The notes below the pieces were generated by a model. That model had not been told where the DNA came from and made no database searches. It was given only the letters and a program-made list of their open reading frames with translations. Positions 21,780-33,300 of a DNA stretch of 64,000 nucleotides are shown here, piece after piece. Every line of letters starts with the position of its first letter. Positions within the stretch are counted from its first letter, which is position 1. Both the position numbers and the translations under genes were made by a program. This stretch comes from Ailanthus altissimus (lineage: Eukaryota > Streptophyta > Magnoliopsida > Sapindales > Simaroubaceae): positions 4,283,001 through 4,347,000 of the forward strand of contig OX327683.1 in assembly GCA_946807835.1 (NCBI GenBank). The letters are read 5' to 3'.

Positions 21780-24700
21780 TAAATGCTATTGATGCAGTTA
21801 ACATGACAAAGTCAAGGAATTACTAAAGGATATTGATGAATAGTTTGAGACTTCAGATAAGATACTTGCCAACACTTTGATTATAAAATTTTTATCTTTA
21901 AAATTCACTAATTTGAAAAATGTGCATGAACATATCATGCAAACAAGGGATATTATAACTCAATTAAAGACTGTTAAGGTTGACGTGTCTGAGTCTTTCT
22001 TTGTGCATTATATATTAAATATCCTTTCATAATAGTATAAACCCTTCAAAATATTTTACAATAAACATAAAGATAAACGATCAATTAATGAACTCATGAC
22101 AATGAGTATTCAAGAAGAAATTAGGTTGATAATGAAAATGGGTGAGAGTGCATTAATGGTAACACAAGGAAAGAACAAGAGCCAAATCAAATAAAAAGAA
22201 AAGGCAAAATACTATACCAAGGTAAAATAAATAAGGGATCCAAGTGCTTCTTCTACGTAATAAAAGGACATATGAAAAGGGATTGCACCAAATTTCAAAA
22301 GTAATTTAAAAGAAAGGTAATCTAATCTCATTTATTTGTTATGAATTTAATATAGTTGATGTTATTTATAACACATGGTGGATTAATTTTAATTCTGTAA
22401 TCTATATTTCAAATACTTTACAGGGTATGCAAAACCTATAGAAGCCAGTAAGAAGTGAGCAATGCATTTATTTAGAAAATAAGATGCATTCACATATAGA
22501 GTTTATTGGAACATGCACTTTAGTTTTAAGTAATGGTTTTGTTTTAAATTTAAAAAAGAGATTTTTTATTCTAAGTTTCTCTAGGAGTTTAATTTCGATT
22601 TCAAGACTTGTAACTTTTGATTATTCCTTTAACTTTTTAAAGACATCTTTCATTTTTTTTAATAAATATGATTTTGTTGAGAATGATACATGATATGATG
22701 CCCTTTTCTCTATTAAATTGTAAAATGATACTACTTATAATATTATGCATGTTCACATTGGTATTAAATGATGTGTTATGAATAAAAATTCCTTTATATT
22801 GTGGCATCAAAAATTGAGATATATCACTATAGAAAAAATTAAGAGATTAGTAAATGATGGAGTACTTAGTACTTTAGGTTTTACTGATTTGGCACTTGTA
22901 TAAACTGCTTAAGGGAAAGCAGACCAACAAGAATGAGAAAGATGCCAATAGGAGCAGAGAGATATATTAGAGATCATACATTCAGATATTTATAGTCTAG
23001 ATATAGACTTATTGGTCTGAAATGTTTCATTTCTTTTATAGATGACTACTTATAATACATGTATATCTACTTATTTCATAACAAGAATAATGCATTAGAT
23101 GCCTTTAAGGTTTTTAGGGTCGAAGCAGAGAAATAAGGCGAAAAGAAAATTAAGATTATAAGAACAAATAGAGGTGATGAATATTATGGCAGATACACTG
23201 CGGATGGATAAGCACCTAGTCTATTTGTGAAGTTTCTTTAAGAGCATAAGATAATTGCCAAATATACCATGTCCAGTTCCCCATACCAAAATGATATAGT
23301 ATAAAAAAGAAACTGGATATTAATGGACATGGTACGGAGTATGCTTAACTGCTCCAAACTTCTTAAAACCTTGTGGACTAAAGCTCTTAAAATAAAAGTG
23401 TATATATTGAACCAAATTCTAACCAAGGCTATTCCAAAAATACTATTTGAATTATGAAATGATTGAGAACCTAGCTTTCAACATATACACATTTGGGGAT
23501 GCCTGACTGAAGTAAAAATTTGCAATCCACAAGAGAAGAAACTAGACCCAATGACTACTAATAGGTACTTCATTAGATATGTCGAAAGATCTAAAAGGTA
23601 CAAATTATATTGTCCTTTTCACAACACTAGAATTATGGAATCAAGACATTTAAAGTTTCCTAAAAATAACTTAATCAGATAGAGCGATCAATCTTAGGAT
23701 ATCATTTTTGAAAAAAAATCATATTGATGCTAACCTTCCATCTCAAGTGATAGATTAATTGTCATTCACAACACTTCTTAAGTCCAAACGGATATTGAGC
23801 AACTAATCGTTGAAGTTTCACAAACATCTAATCACAATCCAGTAGATCAAGTTGTTTAGGAATTATCAAAAATTGTTGAATAACCAATTGAACAACATGT
23901 TTCTAAAAAAAAAATACAATGTTAAAGAGATTTTCACAAACTTCTAATGATCTTGAAACGTTTTTACAAATTATAAGTTGTAAAGAATCAAATTTATAGT
24001 ACAATGCCACGAAAGAAGAGATGAATTCTATGACATCTAACAGAGTCTAAAATCTTGTTAAGTTACCTAATAGTGCAAAAGCTATAAGATGTGTATAAGT
24101 CTTTAAGATAAAAAAAAGACTCATTGGGTAACATTGAAAGATATAAGGTAAAACTCGTTGCTAAAGAATTCACCCAAAGGAAGGAATCAATTATAAAGAG
24201 GCCTTCTCTCTTGTATCTAAGAAAGTTTTTTTTTTTTCATTTTATCATAGTATTAGTTGCTCATTTCAACTTAAAGCTAGAACAAATGAATGTGAAAACA
24301 TCTTTCCTTGATGAATATCTAGAGAAAGAGGTTTACATAAACAACTTAAAGGATTTTCCTCTAGCGATGGTGAGCATTTGGTGTGCAAGTTTAAAAAATT
24401 CATATATAGATTGAAACAAGCCTCTCGAGACATGATTTGTTTACCCTACGAGGAACCTCTTACATGCTTAAGTCAAAACCTAACCTGATGGATAGATGTA
24501 TTACTATCCGAATCTGGATCAGAAGAGATAAATTAACTACTATATTCCATCAGTTTATCCGTAAGAGCAATTGGCTCCCTTTGAGAACTTGCAACTGAGA
24601 TCTTGGAGCTAAGGCTAAGGCCATTCCTAAAGTGAGGATGTAATTTCTTGTTCCAATTAGTATTTGAAATTTCGTGATATTATCTCTTTATTTAAATTTG

Positions 24701-25275
24701 TGAAAAATATGATAGATCAATGTATATACCAAAAGGTTAAAAGAAGTAAGATCTATTTTCTTATTCTATATGTAAATGATATTTTACTTGCAACCAATAA
24801 TAAGTGATTGCTATATGAGGTAAAACAATTTCTTTCTGAAAATTTTAATGTAAAAGATACATGTGATGCATCTTATGTCATTGCCATTAAGATATGGGAC
24901 AGATTTCGAGGTATTTGGAGTTTGGCTCAGGAGACTTATATAATTAAAGAGAAAAATTTTGGATGAAAGATTGTTCGACAAGTATAACTCTCATTGTGAA
25001 GGGTGATAGATTTATTTTGAACTGATGCCCGAAAAATGATCTTAAAAGAAAATAAATGAAAAACATTCTATATACTTTTACTATTGAAAACTTAGTATAT
25101 GTTTAAGTCTGCATAAGACCTGACATTATATTTATCGCAAGAATATTAAAAAGATATTAGAATAATCCAAATTTAAACCATTAGAGAACTGTAAAAAATG
25201 TGATGAGAAACCTTCAAAGAACGAAGGATTACATGTTTATATATAGACGAATTGATAATCTAAAGATGGTTGATT
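21780..25275 (+). mobile_element. Heavily decayed Copia retrotransposon
   Basis: Fragments on the + strand keep Copia order. Gag-like sequence is at 21840-22180, an integrase core with F-I-D-D-Y near 23036 and R-T-N-R-G-D-E-Y-Y near 23160-23190, RT with L-V-A-K-E-F-T-Q near 24150 and L-E-Q-M-N-V-K-T-S-F-L near 24277. The RT active-site motif reads Y-V-N-D at about 24770 (normally Y-V-D-D). A V-C-I-R-P-D-I-I-F-I-A stretch follows near 25105-25135. Stops and frame changes are too many to count reliably. No LTR pair was found. This is an older insertion than the two Copia elements to the left. Confidence 0.85.
24435..24653. mobile_element. Foreign insertion of about 220 bp inside RT of the decayed Copia
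   Basis: The RT frame L-K-Q-A-S-R is interrupted after about 24434 and resumes near 24654 with Y-L-K-F, two parts that are adjacent in other Copia RTs. The inserted sequence is less AT-rich than its surroundings and has no similarity to Copia. Its edges and class are unknown. Confidence 0.5.
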
Positions 25276-26347
25276 ACTCAATTCATACTTATAAAAAATT
25301 ATATATCTTCACTCATTAAAAATTTACATCTTTTTAATCTAATTTAATTGGATCATTTTTTTTTTTTTACGTTAATGCTAACTTATGAAGTATGATGATA
25401 CAATTTGTCTAATAATTTATTATAAAATATGTGTTTTAATTTACATTATTTTTTCTACTGTATCCAACTTTATATTAATATTTTGAAAATATAAAATGTA
25501 TAATATATATTTATATAGAAATTTTAAGAAAAAAAAGGTTTATCAATTTGAACATGAAAATTATAAAAAATTTCATAAAATTTTTCATTGATTGATTGAT
25601 GATTACCTTACTTTGATATCTCTCATATTTAAAGATTGCAATATATACTATTTTTAATTAGCGCTGCGAATAATAAACTACATTAGACAACATTTATTTA
25701 TTTATTATTATTATTATTATTTTGCAGAGAATTGATTAACCTCAACAAGAAACAGTTCTAATACAATTCTGTAATATTAAAACTAAAACATGAACCAAAA
25801 TTTCTAAAACTCATTTTTTTTTTTAATTTTCTTGAAGTAGTTGGAATACCTAAGAGAAAAAGAGCAAACAAATGAATTAAACAATATGCAGCAAGGCCCT
25901 TCTGCAAGGTGCTTGATAAGTATTTCACTACTTTCTTTGATCCCACTTTGGCTATGGCTACTAGAGGAGTGAGGAAGGGGAAACTTCAGATCAGAATCAT
26001 AGACTTCTCAAATTATTAAGAAGAAAAGAAACACACACACACATACCAAGAACTGAATAAAGGAGACTAAACTTTTGTATCAAAAGACCGAAGTGATTTA
26101 GTAACAATCAAGTACTCAGAGATCATAAGAAGCACTCTATGTACCATTTTGTGTGTTACAGAGGGAGAGAGAGAGAACATTCTTCAAATGAAAGTCACAT
26201 TCATATAAGAGCATATGCTTATGCCACCAGTTGAATAGGAAAATATTACCAAGAATAAATGAGAGCACCATCATTCTGCCTCAACTGAACATTTGCCATA
26301 TAAAGTTTGCTGTGATACCACCAAAAACCTTCAAACATGGTAACAGA
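25276..26347. other. Intergenic and 3' flank of kinase fragment
   Basis: AT-rich sequence with ATT triplet runs (about 25699-25722) and GA/CA microsatellites (about 26031-26043, 26160-26176). It probably holds the former 3' UTR of the kinase fragment. No gene was recognised. Confidence 0.35.
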
Positions 26348-27191
26348 TCAAGTTATATTCTGAATATCCTTGAAGTATTCGTGCTCAAGTGCTTCACGAG
26401 CTGTGATTCGTTTACTTGGATCCAAGCACAGCATTTTCTGAAAGTAAAATAAATACAAATAAAGGTGCAAACCATTAATATCTTTACCTGCCAAGCTGCA
26501 GCCACTCTTTTTCAATTTTGTTTTATAACATTCTTCGTAAAGAAAAGGCAAATTCAATCAGTTTTCCAGCAGTTATATGAAAAGCTACTATTTTCTCTAG
26601 TAATGGCTTACAACCTACAAGGATTTCATAAACCGTCGCAAGAAAGCCTTGTTCATCCCAAAGAGAAAAAATTAACATTGTAACTTACATTTAGAAGATC
26701 AACTCCAGCTGGCTCAAGACCCTGGACCACCTCTGCAAGATCCTATATGAGAGAAGAAAGAATATTTAGTAACAAATATGTTTTCCAAGAGACAGGAAAA
26801 TAATAAATCATCATGCTAGAATATCTCAAAGTCACTGAAACCTTAGAATTCATCCGAGGGGTATAACCAAGATGTTGATAGAATGAAGAAAATCGAGGCA
26901 AACACTCTTGATCTGGTGTACCCATGATGCTTCATAGAAGAAAGAAGAGCCAAATAAGGTTAAGGACAACGGAAGAGAAATAATTTCACAAACAGTGTTT
27001 ATGTAGAGAAGTTGAGCAGTAATATACCTAAAAATCTTCAGCAATTGATCATTTTGATTGCTACCATGGAACAAATAGCTGTGGGTCACCATCTCAGCAA
27101 ATATACAAGCTACTGACCAAACGTCAATTGCAGCAGAGTATTGGCTGTCATTGAGCAGTAGCTCTTGTGCCATGTATTCAAGAGTTCCTAC
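26348..27191 (-). pseudogene. CDKA-like protein kinase fragment (C-lobe exons only)
   Basis: Four exons on the minus strand join in phase: 27191-27028, 26929-26842, 26742-26689 and 26437-26348, with GT-AG introns. The product of about 131 residues matches the C-lobe of cyclin-dependent kinase A. It has D-V-W-S-V-A-C-I-F-A-E-M, a G-T-P-D segment, then K-M-L-C-L-D-P-S-K-R-I-T-A-R and the terminal E-H-E-Y-F-K-D-I. The N-lobe, the catalytic H-R-D and D-F-G segments are absent upstream, and the A-P-E motif region reads E-Y-M-A-Q-E, so it cannot be an active kinase. No stop or frameshift breaks the surviving exons. It lies head to head with another truncated gene fragment at 27590. A missed upstream exon remains possible, but none was seen to 28400. 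Confidence 0.8.
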
Positions 27192-27589
27192 CTAAATGAA
27201 GAACAATAATAGTAGAATATAAATTAATACAGCCTAAGTATTCAAAAACCTGCAATGACATATTGGAAGAAAAGGGGAAAAAAAGTTGCTTAAACGAGTT
27301 ATGTTGAGCTCCTATAGCAAGCAAATAAAATATCTTCCAATTTTGATAAATATTTTTCAGTGTCATATAGAGAACAATGAGTTCCCCACAAGGACTGATA
27401 TCAACAATTGGTACAAGAATTCAACAAAACCAATGTGACCCATGATGCATTTCTCATTGACTTCATCACATTGCAAGCCTTTTTTATTATTCTTCAAGAA
27501 AGAAACTCCTAGTTGCCTGTGCACAAGTTCTGCCAACTATATATAGTAAAATGATCTTAGCAGTTGCTTTTATACCTATTTTCATCTAG

Positions 27590-27959
27590 AATTGTTACTG
27601 TTGTTACAGCATGTGAACGTCTTATTCTTCTGAAAACTGATGCCAAGGAATTAAGAGATTACAGTATTCTTCTCTATCATTGCGGACTTCACGAACAATC
27701 TCTCCTATGTTTGAAGTTGTATCAGGAGACAAAGGTACAATCTTCTACTTGGCATATGACTTTTATCTTGTATTGAATTGAATAATGTGTTCTTATCAAA
27801 CAATGCAGAGTTCTTCCAAACAAAAGAAAACATCCGATTGAATAAGCAGGCTGGAGGATGATGCTGTGGAGAAATTGATGGTACGCCTCAACCTCATTCT
27901 GACGGAGCAAGCCCTCATATGTCAGAAATTTTCTCGGCAATAACTCTGAACCATGGTAG
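27590..27959 (+). pseudogene. SirB1/transglutaminase-like protein, last two exons
   Basis: Exon 27590-27734 (acceptor CATCTAG, donor AAG|GTACAA) encodes V-T-A-C-E-R-L-I-L-L-K, then A-K-E-L-R-D-Y and L-Y-Q-E-T-K, a TPR-like pattern. I associate it with the C-terminal part of plant SirB1-type (Transglut_core2) proteins. The second exon starts at 27809 after ATGCAG. It has an in-frame TGA at 27839-27841, then L-E-D-D-A-V-E-K-L-M-V-R-L-N-L-I-L, and a frame change near 27907. Past that point V-R-N-F-L-G-N-N-S-E-P-W and a stop at 27957-27959 follow in another frame. Upstream exons are missing. The family name rests on recall and is unverified; that it is a broken spliced gene is clear from the sequence. 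Confidence 0.6.
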
Positions 27960-28399
27960 TCCTGCTGCACTTTGAGTCTAGTGACAGATCTAGTTAACAT
28001 GAAGTAGCTTATCAAATTTGATACCACCCTTTTTTTAGGGCTAGAGGATCCCAAAAATGGATCCAAAAGATTTCAATGATAATAACAGCACAGTGACAGA
28101 GATGAGTAAGACCAAAGTACTCTCATGCTCAAGTATTTAGCACGGTTTCTTATCACGGCAGAGATGTGCAAGATCATCATCCAAATTGGTTGAATTCAAA
28201 TGGTCTATGCTTTATTATCTCTTCGGGGGCACTAGGAGTTTTAGTTGTGATACCACTAATCTGATATTGTAGTTTGTATATTACCGTGCGTTTTAGTTTG
28301 TACTGTAAATATCATGACAGATAATTAGAAATTTTCATTTTCTAAAAGTATATAATGACTCTACAACTGTTATGGTTATAACATTTTATCTGGGATAAA

Positions 28400-29460
28400 C
28401 CGATTCATTCGTAGGTTGTTAGCAAGTGACAGAGGAAGAAAAGATAAATTATTCTTTTTACTTATAAGAATCAGTACAATATACATAGGTATATATAGAC
28501 TAAAAAGAACAAAATACAAAAGGACCTCTAATACTTCTAGGAACTATTAGGAGTGAACAGAACTGGTTTTAGTTTGGTTTGGGTCTAAACTAAATCGAAC
28601 AATTTCAATAAATTGGAATCAATTAGTTTTACTTTTAGAACTGAACTGGTTTGGTTTAGTTTTTTTTTGAAATTTTTAGTATATTTTTTTTATTGAAATC
28701 AATTTGAACCAAAATCAAATTAGAATCGAACCGACCGATTTCAAATAAATCAAATCAAATTCTAAATTGACCTGGTGTCCATCCCTACGAACCACGAATA
28801 TAACTCTAAGTAGCTATTAGATAAGAACTAGTGCCCATTCCTACGAACTACTAATACAACTCTTAAGTAGCTATTAATTTATCTAACTCTTAAACCTATC
28901 CTTGTTTGTTGTTGTTTTTAACACACCCTCCTAAGTTGGAGCAAAGGTATTGGTAATGCCCAACTTGATCTTCCGAATAGATATATGGAGTGACAACTTT
29001 GCTAGAATAAGAAATCTTTCTAAAAAAGTGAGAGTTCACTTGCATATGCTTAGTTTTTTATGAAATACTGAATTGCTAGTTATGCATGTTGCAGCTTGAT
29101 TGTCGCAGAACATGATCGAGGGTCTTTGTACATCAGTGCAAGCTCTTTTAAAACATTCATAGCACAATATTTGGTTCACCATTAGATCTAGCTATAATAC
29201 TTTGCTTCTTTACTTCTCCAGGTCACCAAAATAACACCTAGAAAAGTATGGTAGCCACTGGCAAATCTTTTATCAATTTTAGATCCAACCTAATCTACGT
29301 GAGAAAAACTTGCATTATTCAGTGTGCCACATTTTTTTTTTGGAGGACTCCATTCAGATTGTCTTTTTGAGATATTTGAGATCCTACACTCGTTTTCAGT
29401 GAAGTTCCTTTGGATTATGCCCATGTTTGACTGAACCAGCGGCAAAATGGGAGATGTGCT
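28400..29460 (-). mobile_element. Copia debris: LTR-like part and RNase H end
   Basis: On the minus strand 28917-29420 keeps the RNase H end of a Copia pol in pieces: S-I-M-F-C-D-N-Q-A-A near 29090-29120, T-K-H-M-Q-V with H-F near 29020-29060, and a terminal L-G-G-C-V-L-type tail near 28920-28940. Downstream (28430-28560 and 28790-28916) resembles an LTR. An unrelated CCGAAC-type element at about 28556-28787 is nested in it. Frames are broken throughout. Confidence 0.65.
28550..28787. mobile_element. Degenerate hAT-like MITE nested in Copia debris
   Basis: Starts near TTAGGAGTGAACAGAACTGG and ends near GGTGTCCATCCCTA, giving weak inverted ends (TAGG-GTG-ACA type). The interior is dominated by GGTTTGGTTT on the left and AACCGACC/ATCAAAT on the right, like the much cleaner MITE at 42480-42962. 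No clear target-site duplication was found, so the boundaries are approximate. Confidence 0.5.
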
Positions 29461-29482
29461 TTTTTCAAGTTTAATTAAGAGT

Positions 29483-30165
29483 GTTAAAAATTTGATGATT
29501 TAATAATTTTGTTTGAAAAAGAATTGAAATGAATATTAAATAATAGAGTCACAAAAAATTTAGAATGTGTAGAATATGAAGAAGAAAGTAAAATGGGATT
29601 CAAAAATACAAAGAAAATAAGAAAAGTGGGAGAAAGTCTGTTTTTTATTTGAATTTTGAGTTTTGTGAAGTTTAGGACTTTCAAAATAAGTAAACTCTTA
29701 CTCCAATAAAAAATAAAATTAATAAATACGAAATAACCCCTATATAAATATTTATAAACCCTTTAGTTGAAATCGAAAATTAAGAGAGATTCTAAAAGAA
29801 TAGAAGAACTGGATAGACACTAAGCGTTAGAGTGGAACCGTTGTTTGGGTGTTTATTGTTCGTGGTAAAGTAAAAGTACACTAAATATTAAGTCGTTTTG
29901 AAGGTTCTTTATTAAGTTTTCTTTATAAAATCTATAGGGAGTTAATATGAGAGGTTAGAATCCTTAAATCTATCGTGGACGTAGATAATTAGTCGAACCA
30001 CATAAATAATTGTGTTGTGCTCCTTACTATTTACTTTGAATTCTTACTATTTTACTTGATATATAAGTTATTCCGCTGTATAAAAAAATTAGAATTTGAA
30101 ATGAAACTTGATTAGCATTTTTCGCTTTAACGTAATTTCATAAAGAAAAAGAGTAATTCCTCCAA
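29483..30165 (+). mobile_element. Solo LTR of the Copia element 2 family
   Basis: 683 bp, aligned to the LTR at 11516. It starts TGTTAAAAATTTGATGATT, contains CCTATATAAATA (TATA) near 29740 and the U5 motif CGTGGACGTAGATAA/TCGAACCAC near 29975-30001. It ends at CCTCCAA. It is bracketed by AAGAG at 29478-29482 and 30166-30170. No internal region adjoins it, so it is a solo LTR left by recombination between two LTRs. The CpG-rich array found in other members is missing here. Confidence 0.85.
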
Positions 30166-30170
30166 AAGAG

Positions 30171-32220
30171 AGCAAGTTTTCATACTTTATATTTAAATCA
30201 TAAACTTGAGTTTTGTTATATAAACATAAAAATTTCTATTTTATTCTTACATTTTTATTGAATTATTCATACATTCTTAACATTATAAAAATTATTAATT
30301 ACGTTTTTGAAGATAAAAATAATTATATTTTAAAAATAAAAATGATAATAAAAACATTCTTAAAAGGCTTAATTGATAATTTTTAAAATATTAAGAACTA
30401 AATGAATAATTTAATAAAAATACATATTAAATTGTCAATTTATCTATAAATATACCCAAATTTGAGAAATCAATTTTATATATCACACCAAATTTTAACT
30501 TGCATTTTGTTCACAAAAGATGCCCTAGCCAACATAAACCAAATCAAATCAATCAAAAGCCTCAAGAAAATTTTAAAACAACTAAGATAAACTAAAAACC
30601 AATATGTGATTGTGAAACGTGAAGTTCTCAAAATGTAAGAGTACTTTCGAGAGATAAATAAGAGAAATAGAGTATTGATGAAGTATCGTATTGTTAATCA
30701 AGAATTATTTTATTCTTTTGTAAAGAAATAACAAATGTAAGATTTCTTCTTCCTTTTACTTGCATTGATTTATAGAGCATGCAATTAGTGAAAGTGAAAA
30801 GGACGAAGAAATATCTGTTTTATTTTTTTGACTAGAATAAAAGCTTAGTTATATGTGAAAAAGAAATACTGAATTTTGTCAAAATTCCATTATTGTTGTA
30901 CGAAAATTCACAAATTCCGTGTTAAAGCTATGCACATGTTCAAGTATGTTGATTAACGAAAGACGCGAACCAAAACTATTTTATAGGATTTAATCTCTGA
31001 ATTGAGTTGACGGTTGATAAATATAAAATTATACTAAATAAAGTTCTAAATTAAAGCCCAATTAAAGAGAAACCCAAATAAAAGTGAACTTATGTAATTA
31101 AGTTTAATAAAAAAATACAAGCCTAGTAAGATAATTCTTTGACAATTGAACTCTTTTTAAAATAAAAAGAGTAAGTTATTTGTTTAATATGGTAAGTATT
31201 TAATATATTAGTATTTTATTTAGAATAAAATCAATATTTATTTTTTTATTCTACTAAAAAAAAATTTTGATTAAGCAAAACTCATCAAAAAAAATAATAA
31301 TATTTTGAATTAGGGGTTAAGGAGTTCTAACCTATCACCAAATCTTAACCTTATAAAAACCTATTATTTTCACTAAAAGGCATTATTCAATCGTCCTTCA
31401 CTCCTTGCGCATGCAACATGCCTTCTTTGCTACTCTTTGGCGTTTTTCTTCAACTATACCCATTACTCAAGAGTTGATCCGCATAAATTTCACTATCAAT
31501 AACACTCAAATAAATATTATCAGAAGCCCAATACAAGATTCAAGAAGTGAGCTTCCTCTCGTCTCTAAGATAAGGTTTTCTACAATTAAAAATCTTTATA
31601 TTACACGTAAAACAATCTCAAATAAAGGCAATTCTAACGATATTATAACATTTTCTTAATTGTGTTTCTCCATTATTTACAGTGCAAACATGCTCCTACA
31701 CTTCTATACTTTAGATTAGACTTATTCAATTTAATAGCTTCAAGCTCAATACTATCTGAGCAAAATTGCAACATTTTAACTTATTGAACTCTAAGAATTT
31801 TCAAGGTCACAATAGGCCTTACTCTCAAACTCATAAGAGTGAGGAGGATAAGATTCAATGTTGAAGATTTGGCTAGCTAATTCTTATAGCCTACCACATT
31901 CTTGTGATCTCAGTGCAGCAGTGATATTTTGGCATGTAATAGTCTTTATATTCTGCCCTAAACCTTTTTACCAACTCTACTGAAAAAGTTTGGTTAGGAT
32001 CTTATAATGACAAAATTATTCTTTTTTAAATAAATAAAAAAGTGAGAACCAAATAAACACACTCAATAAAGAGCAAGACGAGTCCTCACATCATGAAATT
32101 CTCAAACCAAACTTTTCATAAATCTTTAAGAAACACAAAGAAGTGACCAAGCTAAAGATACCAAACTAGAGACCCTAGCCTAGATCTTGAAAGACACTAT
32201 GTAAGAAATCTTTGGCAAAG
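30171..32220. other. Intergenic, AT-rich
   Basis: No recognised gene. An open stretch at 31405-31659 has no familiar similarity. Sequence from about 31840 may be 5' untranslated region of the Gypsy remnant that follows. Confidence 0.35.
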
Positions 32221-33300
32221 CTAGAGAGTGGTTATTGAGGCTTTCAATATGGCCAAAACAGAAAACCCGTCTACAACCATAGTTGGTGCACCAAACACTG
32301 TCCAGGTACCTCTAATAGAGAAAAATAAGTGGTCTTGCCAATAACAATGTATAAAAAATGGAGAACAAAAATTCTTACATTTTATATTCAGGTCATGATC
32401 AATCAAGTTGTAACAACACTACAAAAGACATGGAGTACATTCATTTATCTCTACACCCAACTGAGACTTTAAACATGTTCTATCTGAGAGGATATGAGAT
32501 ATTATCTATTTCCCTATTTGATGGCAAGAAAGGGAATTTCAAAGAGCATATAAGGAGTACCATCGACTCCCTTGGCTCACACACAAACAATAAGAACTTA
32601 TGGCCAAATCCCTCATAGGTCATGCATATTCTTGGTTTGCCTCGTTGTTAGTTCAATCCATCATTACCTCGAATAGCTTTCAAGTTCTGTAACAAATAAT
32701 TCTAGAGTAACGAAAGGGTTATTATAATCCAACGTAACTAAACCATGCAAGACTACTCAGAGTCGTTGGTTGAATATGTTAAAAGATTTAGAAACTTAGC
32801 ATTGGATTGTTACGAGCATAAAGAAGAAAAATAGCTCATGGACATTTGCATAAAGAACATGATGAGTGAATACTAAGCCCACTTTAAGAAGATATAAATT
32901 GTTTCATTCACAAAGCTGGTAGATGCAGCTAAAAGAGCTGTAATGTTAGTTAAAATCTCAGCTAGTAGGTATTGGAGGCCTTGTGACAAAAAGAAGAAAA
33001 CATTATAGGCCTGTAAGTGAAAAACTGAGCCATGTCATATGACAAACAATCGCATAGAGAGCTTCCCAAAGAACAACCCATGCTATTCAACAAAGAAGAA
33101 CTACATATCCTCTTATATTAATGCATATTGGATGGTTTCATTTGGCCCTTCCCGCCAAGGACAAACTTAAACAAAAGAGACTAAAAGAGTCTTAAGACAT
33201 TCGCTACAATTAGTGTCACATGGAATCAACACCAGACGTAGAAAATGTGTAGCAACCTTCTCAGCTAAGTCTTCCTTATTGCAAAGTCAGTGAAGATGAA
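32221..33300 (+). mobile_element. Gypsy-type retrotransposon gag remnant
   Basis: Translated pieces match the retrotransposon_gag pattern: L-F-D-G-K-K-G-N-F near 32514-32540, S-L-V-E-Y-V-K-R-F-R-N-L-A near 32766-32806, D-I-C-I-K-N-M near 32841-32860 and L-V-D-A-A-K-R-A near 32917-32941. Stops and frame changes interrupt it. Protease, RT and integrase are not present to the right, so only the gag end survives. Confidence 0.7.

Noticed and set aside
27722..28066. Minus-strand gene at 27722-28066
   Set aside because: It is the shadow of the SirB1-like last exon on the plus strand, and it does not supply the missing kinase N-lobe.
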